From Pipra filicauda (taxonomy: Eukaryota > Chordata > Aves > Passeriformes > Pipridae): 64,000 nucleotides of DNA. The translations under genes and the position numbers were made by a program. The notes under the pieces were generated by a model. That model did not search any database and was not told the DNA's origin. It worked only from the letters and a program-made list of their open reading frames with translations. The stretch covers positions 62,001 to 126,000 of the forward strand of contig NW_024104619.1 of assembly GCF_003945595.2 (NCBI RefSeq), read 5' to 3'. Positions 1 through 13,100 of the stretch are shown here, one piece after another. Position 1 is the first letter of the stretch; each line of letters begins with the position of its first letter.

Positions 1-336
1 AGAAAGGGAAAGACAAAGGAGACTTGTGGGTCAAGATGAAGATAGTTTAATAAATGAAGCAAAAAGAGGAATTCATCACTATGTCCCATTGGTAGGCAAG
101 TGAGCAGCCATTTCCTGGAAAACATGACCTCAGCACATCTTACAGACAACCACCATTAACAAGAACATCCCCCTTCCTTTTCCTTTTTCTAGCTATGCAT
201 GATGTCTCATGGTATGGGATATCTCTTTGAGTCAGCTGTCCTGCCTGTGTCCCCTCCCAGTCTCTTGCCCGAAAACTTGTGCAGGCGGAGTGGGAAAAAA
301 AAGAAGGCACTGACATTTCTCAGCAATAGCCAAAAT
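1..336 (-). mobile_element. Avian endogenous retrovirus LTR, antisense, main part (cut by window edge and by a CR1)
   Basis: Read on the minus strand this matches the common avian ERV LTR that also appears at 19267-19851 and 32395-32758. Shared blocks include the ATGGTATGGGATATC-like segment near 210, the GTCAGCTGTCCTG block near 233 and the CCCCTCCCAGTCTCTTG block near 250. The plus-strand stretch near 45-55 that holds TTTAATAAAT corresponds to the R/U5 side of the LTR. The element runs off the left edge of the window. At 332-336 it is broken by an inserted CR1 and resumes at 704-708. No retroviral coding sequence is visible. It is probably a solo LTR, but the left end cannot be seen. Confidence 0.8.
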
Positions 337-703
337 CATAGAATCATAGAATCATAGAATGGCCTGGGTTGGACAGGACCTTAAAGATCATCCAGTTCCA
401 AACTTCCTGCCACAGGCAGGGACATCTTCCGCTAGACCAGGTTCTCAAAGCCCCATCGAACCTGTCCTTGAACACTTCCAGGCACGGGGCATCCATAGCT
501 TCTTTGGAAAATCTGTTTCAGTGTGTCACCACTCTCACAGTAAAGAATTTTTTCCTAATATCTAACCTAAACCTACTCTCTTTCAGTTTGAAGCCATTCC
601 CCCTTCTCCTGTCACTACAGGCCCTTGTAAATAGTCTTTCTCCATGTTTCTTGTAGGCTCCCTTCAGGTACTGAAAGGCCACAGTTCTGTCACCCCAAAC
701 CCT
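337..703 (-). mobile_element. CR1 LINE, 5'-truncated 3' end, inserted inside an LTR
   Basis: The plus strand starts with three copies of the ATCATAGA octamer and then the GGCCTGGGTTGGACAGGACC segment, which is the reverse complement of the CR1 3' terminus of Neoaves. The homology continues through the 'ctagaccaggtt' and 'cctaatatctaa' blocks to about 700, so the element is antisense and holds only the end of ORF2 plus the 3' UTR. The pentamer AAAAT occurs directly on both sides (332-336 and 704-708), and LTR sequence continues on the far side. It is therefore a later insertion into the LTR. It encodes no working protein. Confidence 0.88.
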
Positions 704-803
704 AAAATGTTAGTTAGATTGTTTTATCTGCAAATACAAAGCACAACACCACACAGGATGCTGTGAAGAAAGTTAGTTACAACTCAGCCAGACCCAGTGC
801 ACA
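704..803 (-). mobile_element. ERV LTR, antisense, second part (5' end of the LTR)
   Basis: This is the continuation of the LTR at 1-336 beyond the inserted CR1. The plus strand carries the 'gttttatctgcaaatac' and 'gaagaaagttagtt' blocks and ends in 'ccagtgcaca', which is the reverse complement of the 5' TG end of the LTR. The sense start is therefore at 803. Together the two parts make about 430 bp of LTR inside the window. Confidence 0.75.
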
Positions 804-2307
804 ACATCAGTTTTTAAAAGAAAATGAACGTTGCATTGCTCATGACTGCCCATGACACTCACGGATCCATGAAAAGCTGAGAAAGTCAATGCACTTCCTG
901 ATTCAGGTCATTGGTCTTTCACACCAAGTAATCTCCTGGTACCATGTAAATTTATAGTAATGTCAAATGTTCACTTTAAAATCTTCACTGCTTTTCAGTA
1001 ATAAGCTAAATGTTTAAGCTACTGGCATACACTGTAATAGTTATAACTAGGAAACCTACTTGGAAAAACTTATATCCTCCTCAACTCTGTAATGAGGATA
1101 TTAGCTTTACAGTGATTATGACTTCTGGTAATGCAATTTCTCTAAATGCTTGAAAGCATCTTTCATGCTAAGTTTATTAACTTTTATATAAGTTTCATTT
1201 TGATGTCTAGTTTTATTGCAAGTTCACCAATGGACTGTACAGCATTTAAGTGTGCTGCAGGCTGGTGTTCTGTCCTTTACAACATCAACAAAACCGATTT
1301 TGTTTCCCTGAAACATTCAAAATACCAGATACGTAATGTGTACACCAAGAAATGAGGATGGATTTCAGGAATGATCTTTGAGCAAATCCAAATCTGTCTC
1401 AGAATTTAATACCACAGTTACAATTATTTAGCTCCAAACAGCTTACCAGAACTAGACCGTTGTTGTGGTTGTTTCAGGGTTTGTTTGGGTTTTTTTGCTA
1501 GTTATGCTTTCTCACACACATAACAGTTTTCACTGAAGTGGAAAGTACTCCTAAGTGACTTGTGAGATGGACAGTTGTTATGCCTTCAAGCTGTGTAAAC
1601 TGGTATAACATTAAACTTTGGAAGCATTGTGTGCTTATCTGAAAAATTCACTGTGTGTCATCCCTAGACACTTCATCAGCACTCACTCCACTGCTCATGC
1701 CCTGTAAGCAGAGGATAATAACCACAAGTCTTTTCTACTGACTTTGCTATCCAAAGGCAACAGATTTTATTGTAATATAATTTTTAGAAGCTCCCAAAAT
1801 CACCACACAGAAAATTCGGATTTCTGTGGACCTAATTGTTCAGAAAAACTGATCATCTCAAATAAAATTAAAATAACTTTTCCTCAACCACCAACCTCAG
1901 TCACTTAAAGACTTAACACCAAAATACTTTCAACTGTACCATAAATTAAATAATCATATAAGTAGTGCCCTTTAGAATGGTTATGAGCATATGGATTCAG
2001 AAGTTCTGAGAGATATACTGGGCTTTGTCCACTGCAGAATGTCTTTAAATTAGGGCACAAAAACTTTAAAATAATGCAGGATTTTATTGAGAGCAAGTGT
2101 AAGGACTAAAAAACAGAGAAGAAGTGTTTCTGGATAATTAAGAATATCTGAGAATAGACTCAACTTTGTTGAGTAAAAATTGTATTTTGAGGAAGCTCTA
2201 ATTAAAAAGTTCCACAGGTAAAAAGGGGAAAAAATTAAGCCAGAAACCAATTGAAAACCATATGTGCTAACTATTGGACACTCTGGTTATTTAATGTCAT
2301 TTGTTTA

Positions 2308-2362
2308 AAAAAAAAAAAGAGAAACAAGGGGAAAAAAAAGAAAAAAAGAACAAGAAAGGAAC
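2308..2362. repeat. A-rich low-complexity tract
   Basis: Runs of A are broken only by single G or C bases. It may be a decayed poly(A)-type tract, but no retrocopy is recognisable upstream. A similar shorter tract lies at 3029-3048. Confidence 0.8.
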
Positions 2363-2596
2363 CCTTCCCTTCATCAATCAAACCTGTAATCAGTAGACAA
2401 GACAACTATGCAAAAAGCTGTAGGATGTTCCATGACACAATAAAAAGGAAGAGCATCCTGGCAGGGGTTCTCTAGCTTAGAAATGACTCATCAAACACTG
2501 AGGTTTCTGTGTTGGTAACAGTCATCTGTGTAATTGAATATACATTTAAGGGAGAAACCAATTACCCTTTATGATCCCTCTTCTTGCTCTCCCCAG

Positions 2597-2843
2597 GAAG
2601 TTTAAAGCAGAACATGTTGATCCAGTTGGAGGAAAGGCTTCCAGCACAAGCTCTTGCTGTCAGTCCATGGCTGAACAAGAGGAGCTATACCATTCATTTC
2701 CCACTGACTCCTGCAAAGCAGTGCTGGAGAACTCAAGGACACCTTTAGCAAATGAACAAATCCATACAAATAGGAATTATACTCCACATAGCAAATGCGA
2801 AATCAGGATTCTCATCAAAATTGCAGAATATGTATATGGGAAG
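2597..2843 (+). other. Candidate coding exon (unrecognised, weak)
   Basis: A frame open from 2571 to 2942 contains a segment with exon-like borders. A pyrimidine-rich acceptor (ctctccccag) ends at 2596, and a donor of the form AAG|GTAAAT follows 2843. The 247-bp interval would encode about 82 residues, including KFKAEHVDPVGGKASS near the start and KIAEYVYGK at the end. It has no motif I recognise. No neighbouring exon could be paired with it, and frames of this length are expected by chance in 64 kb. It may be a chance open frame or a lineage-specific exon. Cross-species conservation or RNA reads at both borders would decide. Confidence 0.15.
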
Positions 2844-5800
2844 GTAAATATATATGTTGAGTTGGATTTTGAGCAATCAGAGGCTGTGAGTCTTAAGAAT
2901 TGTATTATGTGCAATATTATGCAATTATTGTATCATGGATAATGCAAATGGTTGCATCACTTTAAAATGGTTTTATATTTATGGAACATATCTGTATATT
3001 CCAGCAAGATTATTTGTGACTAATAATTAAAAAAAAAAATAAAAAAAGGATACCTGACATCACAAGCATAGAGCATTTCAAAATACACTACTTTATCAGG
3101 GGGCTAGTGGTGATATGAGATGAGGCAGATTTAGGAGTGTACAGCTTGGTTGGTTGGACTCATAATATGACAGTAATGTGAACAGATTATGTGGAAAAAG
3201 AGATTGAATGCTCTGAAGCAATTTTGATAATGTACCAATGATGATGTCATAACTAAAAGGTTTTAATATAAGCAAATACCTATATATGCATCTTCTCATG
3301 GATAAATATTTTTTTCCAGTGAAATGCTCCAGGATCCTACAAGTGTGGGTACTACTGGGCTATTTGAGTAAAATATTTGTTGCTAGATAACTGCAGCTTG
3401 AAGACTATACAATGAGAACAGGCAATTTGAACTGGGACCACCAAAAGTGCAGGCATGAGAAGAAAACTGATGTCTTGAAAGTCTAAGCATGGAATGATAC
3501 CACCCTCCCCAAGATCATAAACAGAAATCAATAAAAGTTTATTAATCATTAAAACTCACTGCTGATCACTGTGGGAATACAACCCTGACAGCTTGGTAGA
3601 ACAAATTTCAGAGTATTAATTTAATGTGCATAAAATTGTGTGTGATAGACAGCATGGGGAGAGATGTCTGCATGTTATATACAAGATCACAATGAAAACA
3701 AGGAGCTACTTCAGGTATGGGAATGTGGAACAGGCCACTGTTCAGATCTCTAGATATGCTAAACTATATACATGTGTACACGTATTGTATTGTTAAAGGG
3801 AGATATATATTCATTATTTGTGTTTAACATTGTTTGTTGCATGTGATCTTGCATACCATCCTTGAAGTTTGGTTGTATGGTTTCACATTTCTACATGGAT
3901 GCATGAACATATATATAGCCTAGATGCCATAGGTTTCCAGGCTAGGATAGAGGGGAAAGGAAGGAAGGAGATCTATAGGACAGTAATTTGTGGCATTAAG
4001 TACATCCCATTGGGCACACAAGAGCCCAGTAAAATACTTCACTGCTTTTTTCTCCATTCTTTCTCCTTTTCCCCAAATGCCTTTTTCCTCTTTCAGGTCT
4101 GAAATTTCTCTCAGTTCTTTCCAAGAGGTCTAAGAAGGATGCAGTGTCTGTTATGCCAGCGTGAATTATCTGGACAAGGTTCAAGCTTAGGCTGTAGCTG
4201 ATTTTGTACTTGCAATTTTCCCCAGCTGACTGGGGGAAGGTATAATTTTTCTTCCTTATCCAAAAAAAGTCTGGTTTCACTGCACCACCCTCACAGGCGT
4301 AATTTAACACTTTTTCTCATGCGAGTCCAGACTTGTCTCTCACACTTGGGTGTCCATGAGGCCATTTGGAGAGGAGGATGAACAACACAGCCTGTAGGGC
4401 TCAGTCAGGGACTGAGATTGCAAGGAGCTGGCTCTGGTGGCCTTTGGAGCACTGAAGTGTCAGAAGAATGTTGTCTCAAGATGAAACACATGTGTTAAAC
4501 AATGAGGGGGAAAAGGATTACATGGAACAACAGAAAGGTTAATATTCAGAAATCTTTAGTGCAGGGAGTCTTGTACAGGTTTAGATGAAAGTTATTACAT
4601 CAGGAAAGTTCATAGATGGTCTATCCAGACACTACAAGCAGAGATACTTAAGAAGACAGGAAAGGTGACTATCTCAAAGTAGACAGAAGTGGACAAGGAA
4701 TATAAAACCTCTGACTCACTATTTTACTAAAGACATGTGCTTAGCCTTTAAGTTTTGTAACTGTGGATGTACATTATTGCAAAAGCTGTGTTAAAGTGTC
4801 AAGGATAATGCTTGTGGAGTTAAATTATCTATACTCCCAAAGTGCAGGACTTGGCCCTTTGTGCATTAGCAAGAAATTCTGGTGAAGAAATCCACAAAGA
4901 AATCTGCTCTATAGATCCCATGCTCAGAAAAGAATGCAAAGGAAAAAAAAAAAGTTAGCAATAAGGTATAAGACTTGCTCAGCAAGTTCCTAGAACCAAT
5001 TAGCAAGATTTCCATTATATTGGGATGTAGTTTAATTAAATTATGCAACAAGAACAACCAGCTGTCCCCAAGAATTAATAGATCACTTTTGCTCACTCTT
5101 TCAAATTGTATCCAGTGTTATCCCCAGATGCATATGTAGCTATTGCAATGCCATTCTAGGAACAGCACTTTTTCATGCTTAGCTCATAAATCACAGAAAA
5201 CTCCTGATAACTCCACCTACAGTACTTACTTCTCTGCACTGGAAGTTAATTAAAGAAGTCCATTCAAAACGTTTAATTGTTTAAATATAAATTACATTTT
5301 GTGCACTATACCCATTGTAAGTCTTCTACTCCATCTGTTCTTTCCTCTTAGTTTTTGCTTAATATGAGAAATATGCTGACACACTCCTTTTCACAAAGCA
5401 TCTGCCTTTATCCTTCCAGTGAAATGGTCCTCAAATATTTGCTGAGCTAACTGTAGCTTGACAAAAGCACAGATACATCAGAATTGGAAGCTTTTACTGT
5501 ATTTTATGCACTAGGCTGGTGCACAGAATATAATTTGTTGGTCTGACAAAGACCTTTTTTTTTTGTAACTTTGGTAAATTGTAATTTCCCAGAGCATCGA
5601 TTCCTTCCTTATAGAATTAAACTAATATATTCCTTTCTCTTCCCAGTTTACTGTAATAGAAGTATTACTAGAAACTGTTTCTTAGTGTTCTCAAACAAAT
5701 GTAGTACATATTGGCCTTTCTCAGACCTCTCAGTGCTATTGCATTCAGAAAACAGTGTGACCTGCTATTTGAATGTCAAAGTTAATTTAATTCGATATTT

Positions 5801-6796
5801 CTTTTTATATAGTAAAGTAGTGAATAAAATGTTTTACAAACATGTTAGCTTAAACTGTTCAACACAAGAAGAGAGAGTGCTAGAGATTATTTTAAAAAAT
5901 TTTGCTCATATTTTGGCATTCACAACTAAAGCTGTAGTGTGGAGATGTCTAATTTAATTGCCATGTTTTATCATGCTTGAGTTTGAAGGGGAAAGGAAAA
6001 GAGGGAAGAAATCTCCAAGTGATGTTGGGTGAGTACATTCATAAGTTTTAAACAAAATACTCTGTCTGGGAAGCATAAACCACATAAACAAAAACCCCAT
6101 GATATTTATGTACTGGGGATTTTTTTCTTTTTTACAACTAAGCATTTTAAACTTTAATTTTTGAAATGACAGCTTTGCATCAAAAATTAGTCCCAAAACT
6201 TCTGATACTGGAAATTAGTTAAGAAAATAACTGTTTACAGAGATCCATCACTCAAAACCAATAAAAAACCCCTCAAATATATTTTTTCAAAAATACTGTG
6301 AAATCCAGGACCTTAATGACAGTTCTTAGCTGTTAATAATTATATGTACTTATTCTGAACTCTAACACTGTAGAATGTTCATTCAAAATGCAGGGGGAAG
6401 TGGATAATAGAGTACGGTTTAAAAAAATTTCCACCTTCAGGAACTTGTACAGCAAATTAACCTTGGAGTGATCTTTGTTTCAGGATACCAGGCCATATAA
6501 AACATCAGTTTGAGTCTCATATATTTCACACTACCTTTTTGATAGACATGTATTTATTGGTACACAAGATGTGTTCTGTTCAATAGTAATTTTTAAAAGC
6601 ATTCAACACTGGCTTTTATCAGTTCTAAAAGGTCACTTCTATAGGTATACACAGTCTAATTTCAAAGTAACCCATGGCTTTTTGCCATTCACTATTCTCT
6701 TCAATGTCTAGTTCCACCTGCTATAGGTAATTAGTTTTATTAAAGCAAACAAACTATGTCAAAAAGGTTAACATATCTGAGTTTCTTTTTTTGTTG

Positions 6797-6827
6797 TTTT
6801 GGCTTTGGTTTTGGTTTTGGTTTTTTG
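6797..6827 (+). repeat. Simple repeat (TTTTGG)n, imperfect
   Basis: Units of TTTTGG/TTTGG are repeated four to five times and followed by a T run. This is microsatellite-like. Confidence 0.8.
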
Positions 6828-7562
6828 TTGTTTAAGTGTATGTTTTATTGTGTCAATAAAGTTTCTGGTAAAATACCAGACATTGATCAACATGAAACAT
6901 TCACCATATGCAGATGTTTAGTTCCATCTGGGAAATTCTTCATTATTGTGATTCAACAAATTTCTAAACCACATGACAGAATGTGGTCTTGTCAAAGAAT
7001 ATCTATCAAAGTCCCATTAATAGAGCAATGCTGGACTGAAACTCCAGTCAGGTTCAAATTTCTAAGTGTTTATCTAATTCTTCTCTATAATGTCTGGAAA
7101 TTTTTTGTAGAACCTCATAACATGAGCTACATTAAGGAGTTTCTTTACTAGTCTTACTTGAAATATTCACCATTAACTTAATTGAAATAATTCTTAGGCA
7201 TAAATTGCAAGTATTAGTTTCAGAGTTTTTTTTAACAGAAAGAACATTCAAATGAATAATAATAGAACGTAGAAACCCAGCCTCTCCATCTCTCATTCGG
7301 TACTTTTTGAAGAGAATAATTTATATGACAGCAACTCAGTTGTCTAACAGTAAATTAGAGGAGTAAAGAAAGCTGTAACTGAAGATGTGCATAAAAACTA
7401 TGTGTACATAAGGCAGAGAAATCTAGAGTCAGAAAGAGATGACAGCAACTGATGTCAGCCTACTTCCTAACCATACCAAATTATTTTAATGAATTTTTAT
7501 TGGAATTTCACAGCATATCTTTTAAAGAAAAAAGATTAATACCATTTCATTTTCAAACAAAA

Positions 7563-7712
7563 ATGCCACTCCATGTCAACACTGCTGCTCCAGTTGAGCC
7601 ACGGGATGACCCACAGCAGCAGAGAGCTGCTCTGATCTCAGTGACCTCGTTCAGTTCTGGCAGAAGGGTCTATTTTGCAGTCCAGCTGCAGAATGCACTA
7701 ATGAAAGAAGAG
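7563..7712 (+). other. Candidate first/internal coding exon (unrecognised, weak)
   Basis: A frame open from 7452 to 7733 becomes noticeably less AT-rich from the ATG at 7563. It ends at a strong donor-like site, GAAGAG|GTAAGG, at 7712/7713. The 50 codons from that ATG begin MPLHVNTAAPVEPRDDPQQQ and include SFSSGRRVYFAVQLQ. The composition looks more protein-like than the surrounding frames. I do not recognise a family, and no partner exon is evident downstream. It could equally be a chance frame or a decayed piece of a gene. Confidence 0.2.
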
Positions 7713-8381
7713 GTAAGGACAGCTGAGCCTTAAGCTCAGAATCACCAGTGGAAACTTTTGTGCTGGTCTGTGGGGGTTGTAAAGTGGATTTTTAGATACA
7801 GACAGTGTTTTATTATAGCTCTAACATTACAAGACAGAGTTATCTTGTTACTCTTTCCAAACTGACCTTCCAGACATACAGAATGTGATTTTCATCAATC
7901 TTTTTGGGCTCACCTTAACCTTTCTAAAAAGCACTTTTTCTACTGCCCAATAATATGAATTAACAACCTGCACAAAGCTGGAACATGACCTAAAGACATT
8001 ATAAATTTAATCAGCTTCTTTTAAGTCACTCCATCACCTCTACTTGACATAATCCCAAAAGTCATCTTTCTTTCAGCTCCCACATCTCCCTTCATAGACA
8101 CACACGTTCATGTCACTGTACAGAAAAAGGCAGTAAACAGAAGCTTATTCTAAATACAAAATTAGAGCTTCACCCTGGCAGAGATGGATGATTACACTTG
8201 CCATCTGATACGAACAAGGAATAGGTTTGTTTCTTTGGCTGGCATCTGCCTCAGTAACCTGATTAAATGACTGCTGCCAAGTAGCAATGGTTTCTGAGTT
8301 TTGATTAGATTTTGGGCTAGGGTTAGGAATTTGGTGGGGTTTTTGGTTGAGTAAGTGGATGAGTGGGGTTTTTCATGTGTG

Positions 8382-8422
8382 TTTTTTTTTTTTTTTATTT
8401 CATTTTTTTCATTTTTTTTTTT
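8382..8422. repeat. T-rich low-complexity tract
   Basis: Three T runs are separated by ATTTCA and CA. It could be the reverse complement of an old poly(A) tail, but no retroelement body is recognisable beside it. Confidence 0.8.
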
Positions 8423-10004
8423 AGTCAGGCACTAATGTGCTGAATTTAAATTTGATGCTTAGGAGTTCACAGATTTTAATGGTTTAACATTTGAGCTTGG
8501 CCAAACTGTTAAGTAATTGCTATTGCAGGATCAAGTCCAGCACTAGAAGTTGGAATTCATAACGTTCCCGAGGTGAGAGCCGTCTGGGAGAGCTTCCCAG
8601 GCTGTCGGTCCAGGTTGGTGCTTGTTGGAAAGGACTGTCACTGTTGGTATATGGTGTGTATTGGCAAAGGCTAGGAAGATAGGATCATAAAGTAGTTTTA
8701 AAACAGGAAAGAAAAAGTCTATTTAGATTCTTCAAACAGATTAAGCTACAGCTGATATTTTCAAGGAGAGATGACTTCGAAAACATTGGAAGTGCTTTGG
8801 TTAAAAACTCTACTTTGAAACCATTGTCTGGTGTAAATTGGGTTAGAGACCAGAGTTCCAGTATTGTCCCATTTGTAAGCAACAGAATTACACCACAATG
8901 TATTATTTTAATGAGATCATCTGTAGTTTCTGCCTGAAAATCTTTGCACAATTCAGAAAAAAAAAAACCAAAAAACAGAAAAGTGGTAAAAACTCATGTG
9001 TGGATATACACATACTTAATTCTGTACAATAAGCCTGACTTAGGTTTTCATATAAATAAAAATAGGAAGCCTGAAAACCTGCAGTCTTTTGAAGGGTTTG
9101 ATACACCATCTCAATCTGGGTAACTGGTGGACAATAAGGATGCAGGAAAATAAATTACGAGAGGAGAGGAAAGCACACCAATAGAAAGAAGGAAAGTGCT
9201 GTTTTGGAACCTGATTAATGGGAATCTTCCCAGTATCTCCCTCTGCAATTGAAAGAGCAATGTTGCATTACACCCTGAGAGCCTCTTTGGCTGCTCAGCA
9301 TGAGAGTCTAACAGCAAAACATGAGTCAGTTCACAAAGGACAGACTAAAGCACCAATCAGGCCTGGCACAATTCCTGCTGTACTTATCATTTCAAAACAC
9401 AAAGGGGTTATAGAGATCAACCAATCCACTCCCAGCAATCTGATGCTGTGGAGACAAAGATGTCATTTTCACCATAAAAATTCCAGAAGGGAAATCAGTA
9501 TCTCATATCTTTAGCCAATTGAAGTACAATCCATACTTTCTGAATCAAGATATGATTGAATAATTCACAAGAAAAACATGAGTTATGAAAAAGCATTAAC
9601 CTCAGTGCCTGCTGCATATTTTCTTACAGCATAGAACAAGGACCTTTGGGACATAAAACTGATGATTAAAAGGTCTTGTTGTTTGGGCTACAGAGAGGTA
9701 GATATATTTTTAAGATAAAGTTTTTAAACAAATAACTTCCACAATAAAGCACTGGAAGAAGTTAGGTCAAGTTCTGAGGATCTAAATGTAAAACACAAAA
9801 AAGTTCAGCATAGTTTTGAAATAGCAGCAGACTTCCCCAGTACTGACCCTTAGTCTGTTTTAACTTTCATCAACCGAATTTTGAAAAAAAAACTACACAT
9901 CTTTGGACTAAAAGTATATTTGTTGTAGAAAGATCATAAACTTTTACATAATTTGAATTATTTTTATGCAGGTAGCTTTATGGAACTTCTCTTTTTGTCT
10001 GTTA

Positions 10005-10104
10005 TAGAATCACAGAATACACTGAGTTAGAAGGGACCCATCAGGATCATCAAGTCCAACTCCCGAACCTACACAGGACATCTCAAGAATCACACCATAA
10101 AGGG
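10005..10104 (-). mobile_element. CR1 LINE 3'-end fragment (100 bp)
   Basis: The plus strand reads TATAGAATCACAGAAT, then 'ctgagttagaagggaccca' and 'catcaagtccaactcc', and ends in 'caagaatcacaccat'. This is the reverse complement of the 3' tail of an avian CR1 subfamily, the same one seen in sense at 42848-43244. It is severely 5'-truncated. Confidence 0.85.
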
Positions 10105-13100
10105 ACATTTTTATTCTTTCTTTATTTTCAGTAGCTTTACTGTGTTTTAGGTGTTATCATTTTAAGAGGCTGTACTAGCTAACCTCTTTATATTACAGGG
10201 ACTCATTCTATCAGAATACTTTTGGGACAAGACTAGCAAAACCAGATGAGATTTAATGAATTGACAAAATTTCTGTGATAGAAGAACAAAGTTGGACAGG
10301 TTCCTTTGGAAATGTCCATCTTTATGTGCAACATTAAGGATGCTAAACCATAGGTTTATGTCGGGGAAAAAGAAAATATTTTCTTCAGCTGGGTCAAGTT
10401 TTCATTACAGTTTTTAGTTTAATAAATAAGAACTTCTTGATAAAAAGTGATTCAAGAGATAGTATTCTCTCAGCTCGTTATTGCTATCATAAGTGAAAAC
10501 AAATTATATTTTTGTAATTATATTTAGTAATAAGGTACTGTAAGCTAAGAAGCACAATAATATAGACATGAAATTTCACTTCTACAATCAATCTATAGGT
10601 GTCTGTTACACAAATTTACTCTGATAGAAAATGTAGAACTTCAAAAATGGAAAGTCTTGCACAGTATTTCTTGCATGGTATGGAAATTTCAGCCCACTGA
10701 ACCCTGAGACAACAGTAGGGTCAGGTGAACCCACAGTATGGCAGCTTAAATTGTGCAACACAGATTCAGCCCCTTAAAAACTCTGTATTTTACATAAGGT
10801 GGAATACAACTGCAATGTGGAGATGTCAGAAAACTAATAGGCCAGAGTATTAAGACATTAGGCTGCTTAATAAGGGTTGTCTTTCTCAATTCTACCTTTC
10901 CTGTTAGAAACAGTTATTACTGAAATGGGATTCACTTTCAGTTGTTTCTGGTTATGCTCAGTATTATGTTCCCTGTTAACTCACACTGATCTGATGTGAA
11001 ACGATGTTCTCTGCAGGAGTTCTCAGGTTTTCCAAACCATAGCTCTGTGGTATTTTTCTGTCCCTATAATACCGTAATTTTGCTTTATTTTAAAATGAGC
11101 TCTATATGTACAGATCTTGGATGAGGAGTCAATGCTTTATTCTAAAAGCATTTTGTCTTCATCAAGCCCCATAGAACTGTTTTCTTCTGCAATTTAAGAT
11201 TTGTCTATGTGTTCGGGAAGTTTTGCTAAGTAGGTATGGAATACAATAGACAATAATAGTGTTTCATTTGCACTGGAAACAGTATAATATATTTTACTTT
11301 AAAAAACTCCCCCTACACAAAGCTGGGTACATTCTTTAGATGTACAATAAGTTACACAAAAGGAATGTGGCTTGAGATGCCTCCTTTCCACTCCTTTTCC
11401 CCTGAGGGATGGAAGAGTGAAATCTCAGCACATGTACTTTTCACAGTTTTAAAAGTAATGGAGTTGCACCTCTTCTGCAGCCTCCTTTTGACTGAAAAAT
11501 GAAGTGTTATCAGTCTCTGGCAGTCAGATCAGGACTTATTGCTTGAACAACCTGTCCTGTTCACTGCTGAAAAGGCTCTGGGTTGGAGTGGAGTGTATGA
11601 GCAGCCATGGATCTGTGCCAAACAACATGGCAAAATATGCCCTAGGATCTGCATTCCTTATTTGGCCTAAAATCCCTGATATCATGGAAATATTTATTTT
11701 TTTTTCAGTTTTGAGCAGTTGTTAATGTGTGTTGTCACTGGAAGAATCTATATCGAAGGACAAAGGGATGCTTTTCAGTTTTTTTTGTCTTGGAACTGCA
11801 GTATCCATTGTCCATCACATCTTTACACAGGGTGTAAATCCAGCAGAACAGAGAGGAAAGAGCTACAGTTTTTTCAAAGAGGTTACCTGAACTGAAAAAT
11901 CTGGGACTGTGGGGCATGAATAGAGATTGCCATCTCCATAATAAAACCATGAATATCTGTGGATAGAAATCTAAGACAGGAGAATGAGGTTCCTGGTGGT
12001 CCAGGCACTCAGAGAGCATTGATTTTATTGGGAACTTTATGCATGAAAGATCTGAATCTGGGAAACGACAAGCACTTACAACTCAATGTGAAGCCAATAA
12101 GGGTTGTGAATGCTCAGTTGGCATTTCAGACTATTCATTTCAGCTGCTCAGCAGTGTAAGGTGAAAACGTGATCCAGAAAGTCTGTACACTAATGTGACT
12201 TTATTGATTGAAAGCAACTGCTCTGAGTGAGACAAATAGGATTTGTCTTTTAGTTCTTAATTTCACACTGTATACAGCACAATATTCTGCAAAACTAATC
12301 TTTGTAACATGTCTGCCTTTCTGATCCTCTTATCCTGCCATTTCTGGTTTCCAGTCAACAAAAGAAATATCAAAACAACTCTTTTCTATGCCTTTTTGAT
12401 GCTTAAATGGTTCATCATTTCCATCCAAGTAACCATAAAGACAGAATACACATTAAGCATTTTCCTTCAACTGATGTTTGACCACCATAGTTTTCCAGAA
12501 TGGACTTACTGAACTGACTATTAAAACCAGTTTCCTCTTTTAAAAGGGAGAAATGCTGTCTCTGTGGATGGAAACCCCAAGTTTTTCCAATGGTAAAATG
12601 CAATCCACGAGTCTCTGTAGTAACATAAAACTTTGCTTGTGAAGTGCAACACAACTGAAGTATTTTAGAACCTAATCCTTCTGCAATATCATATGTTTGT
12701 TACCTCTGGATATGCGTAGGAAGATTTCTTTTAGAGTACTTTTAGCTTAAAAGTAATCTTAAAAAAATATCTGCTGAAGAGTGAAATAAATTTTATCAAT
12801 TTTAAATACAGAACTTAGAGATTATATTTTTCAGATTCATCAGGGCAATTAAGATGGTAGTAATGTTTCCAGGAGCTATAATATGAGTGGCACTTTCTCA
12901 TATATACCAAGTGAATTAAATTGACATTTATTCCCACTGAAATGGCTGACAATATCAATTGCTATGCCTCATACATATGCAACAGTGATTAGAAAATTAA
13001 CATCATTATGCTATTTCTAGTGAAGCTTTACCTCAGAAAAGGATCTATATGGAGCTTTTTTGCTTTCCAGAAGACTTTTCTAAAGCTTTACAAATTGAAA

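Larger units (their letters stand above)
804..6796. other. AT-rich non-coding DNA, no gene recognised
   Basis: I see no recognisable gene, RNA gene or LINE/LTR consensus here apart from the separately listed candidate exon at 2597-2843 and A-rich tracts at 2308-2362 and 3029-3048. The open frames are short, AT-driven, and lack recognisable motifs. Confidence 0.6.
6828..10004. other. AT-rich non-coding DNA, no confident gene
   Basis: Nothing is recognisable here except the exon-like frame at 7563-7712, a T-rich tract at 8382-8422 and a slightly CpG-richer patch around 8560-8610. No repeat consensus was recognised. Confidence 0.55.

Noticed and set aside
4866..5096. Minus-strand frames in the 4-6 kb region as small proteins
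   Set aside because: Phe/Leu/Lys-rich translations of AT-rich DNA without motifs; expected by chance.
8311..8330. Telomere-like CTAGGGTTAGG
   Set aside because: Fewer than two repeat units; not an interstitial telomere array.
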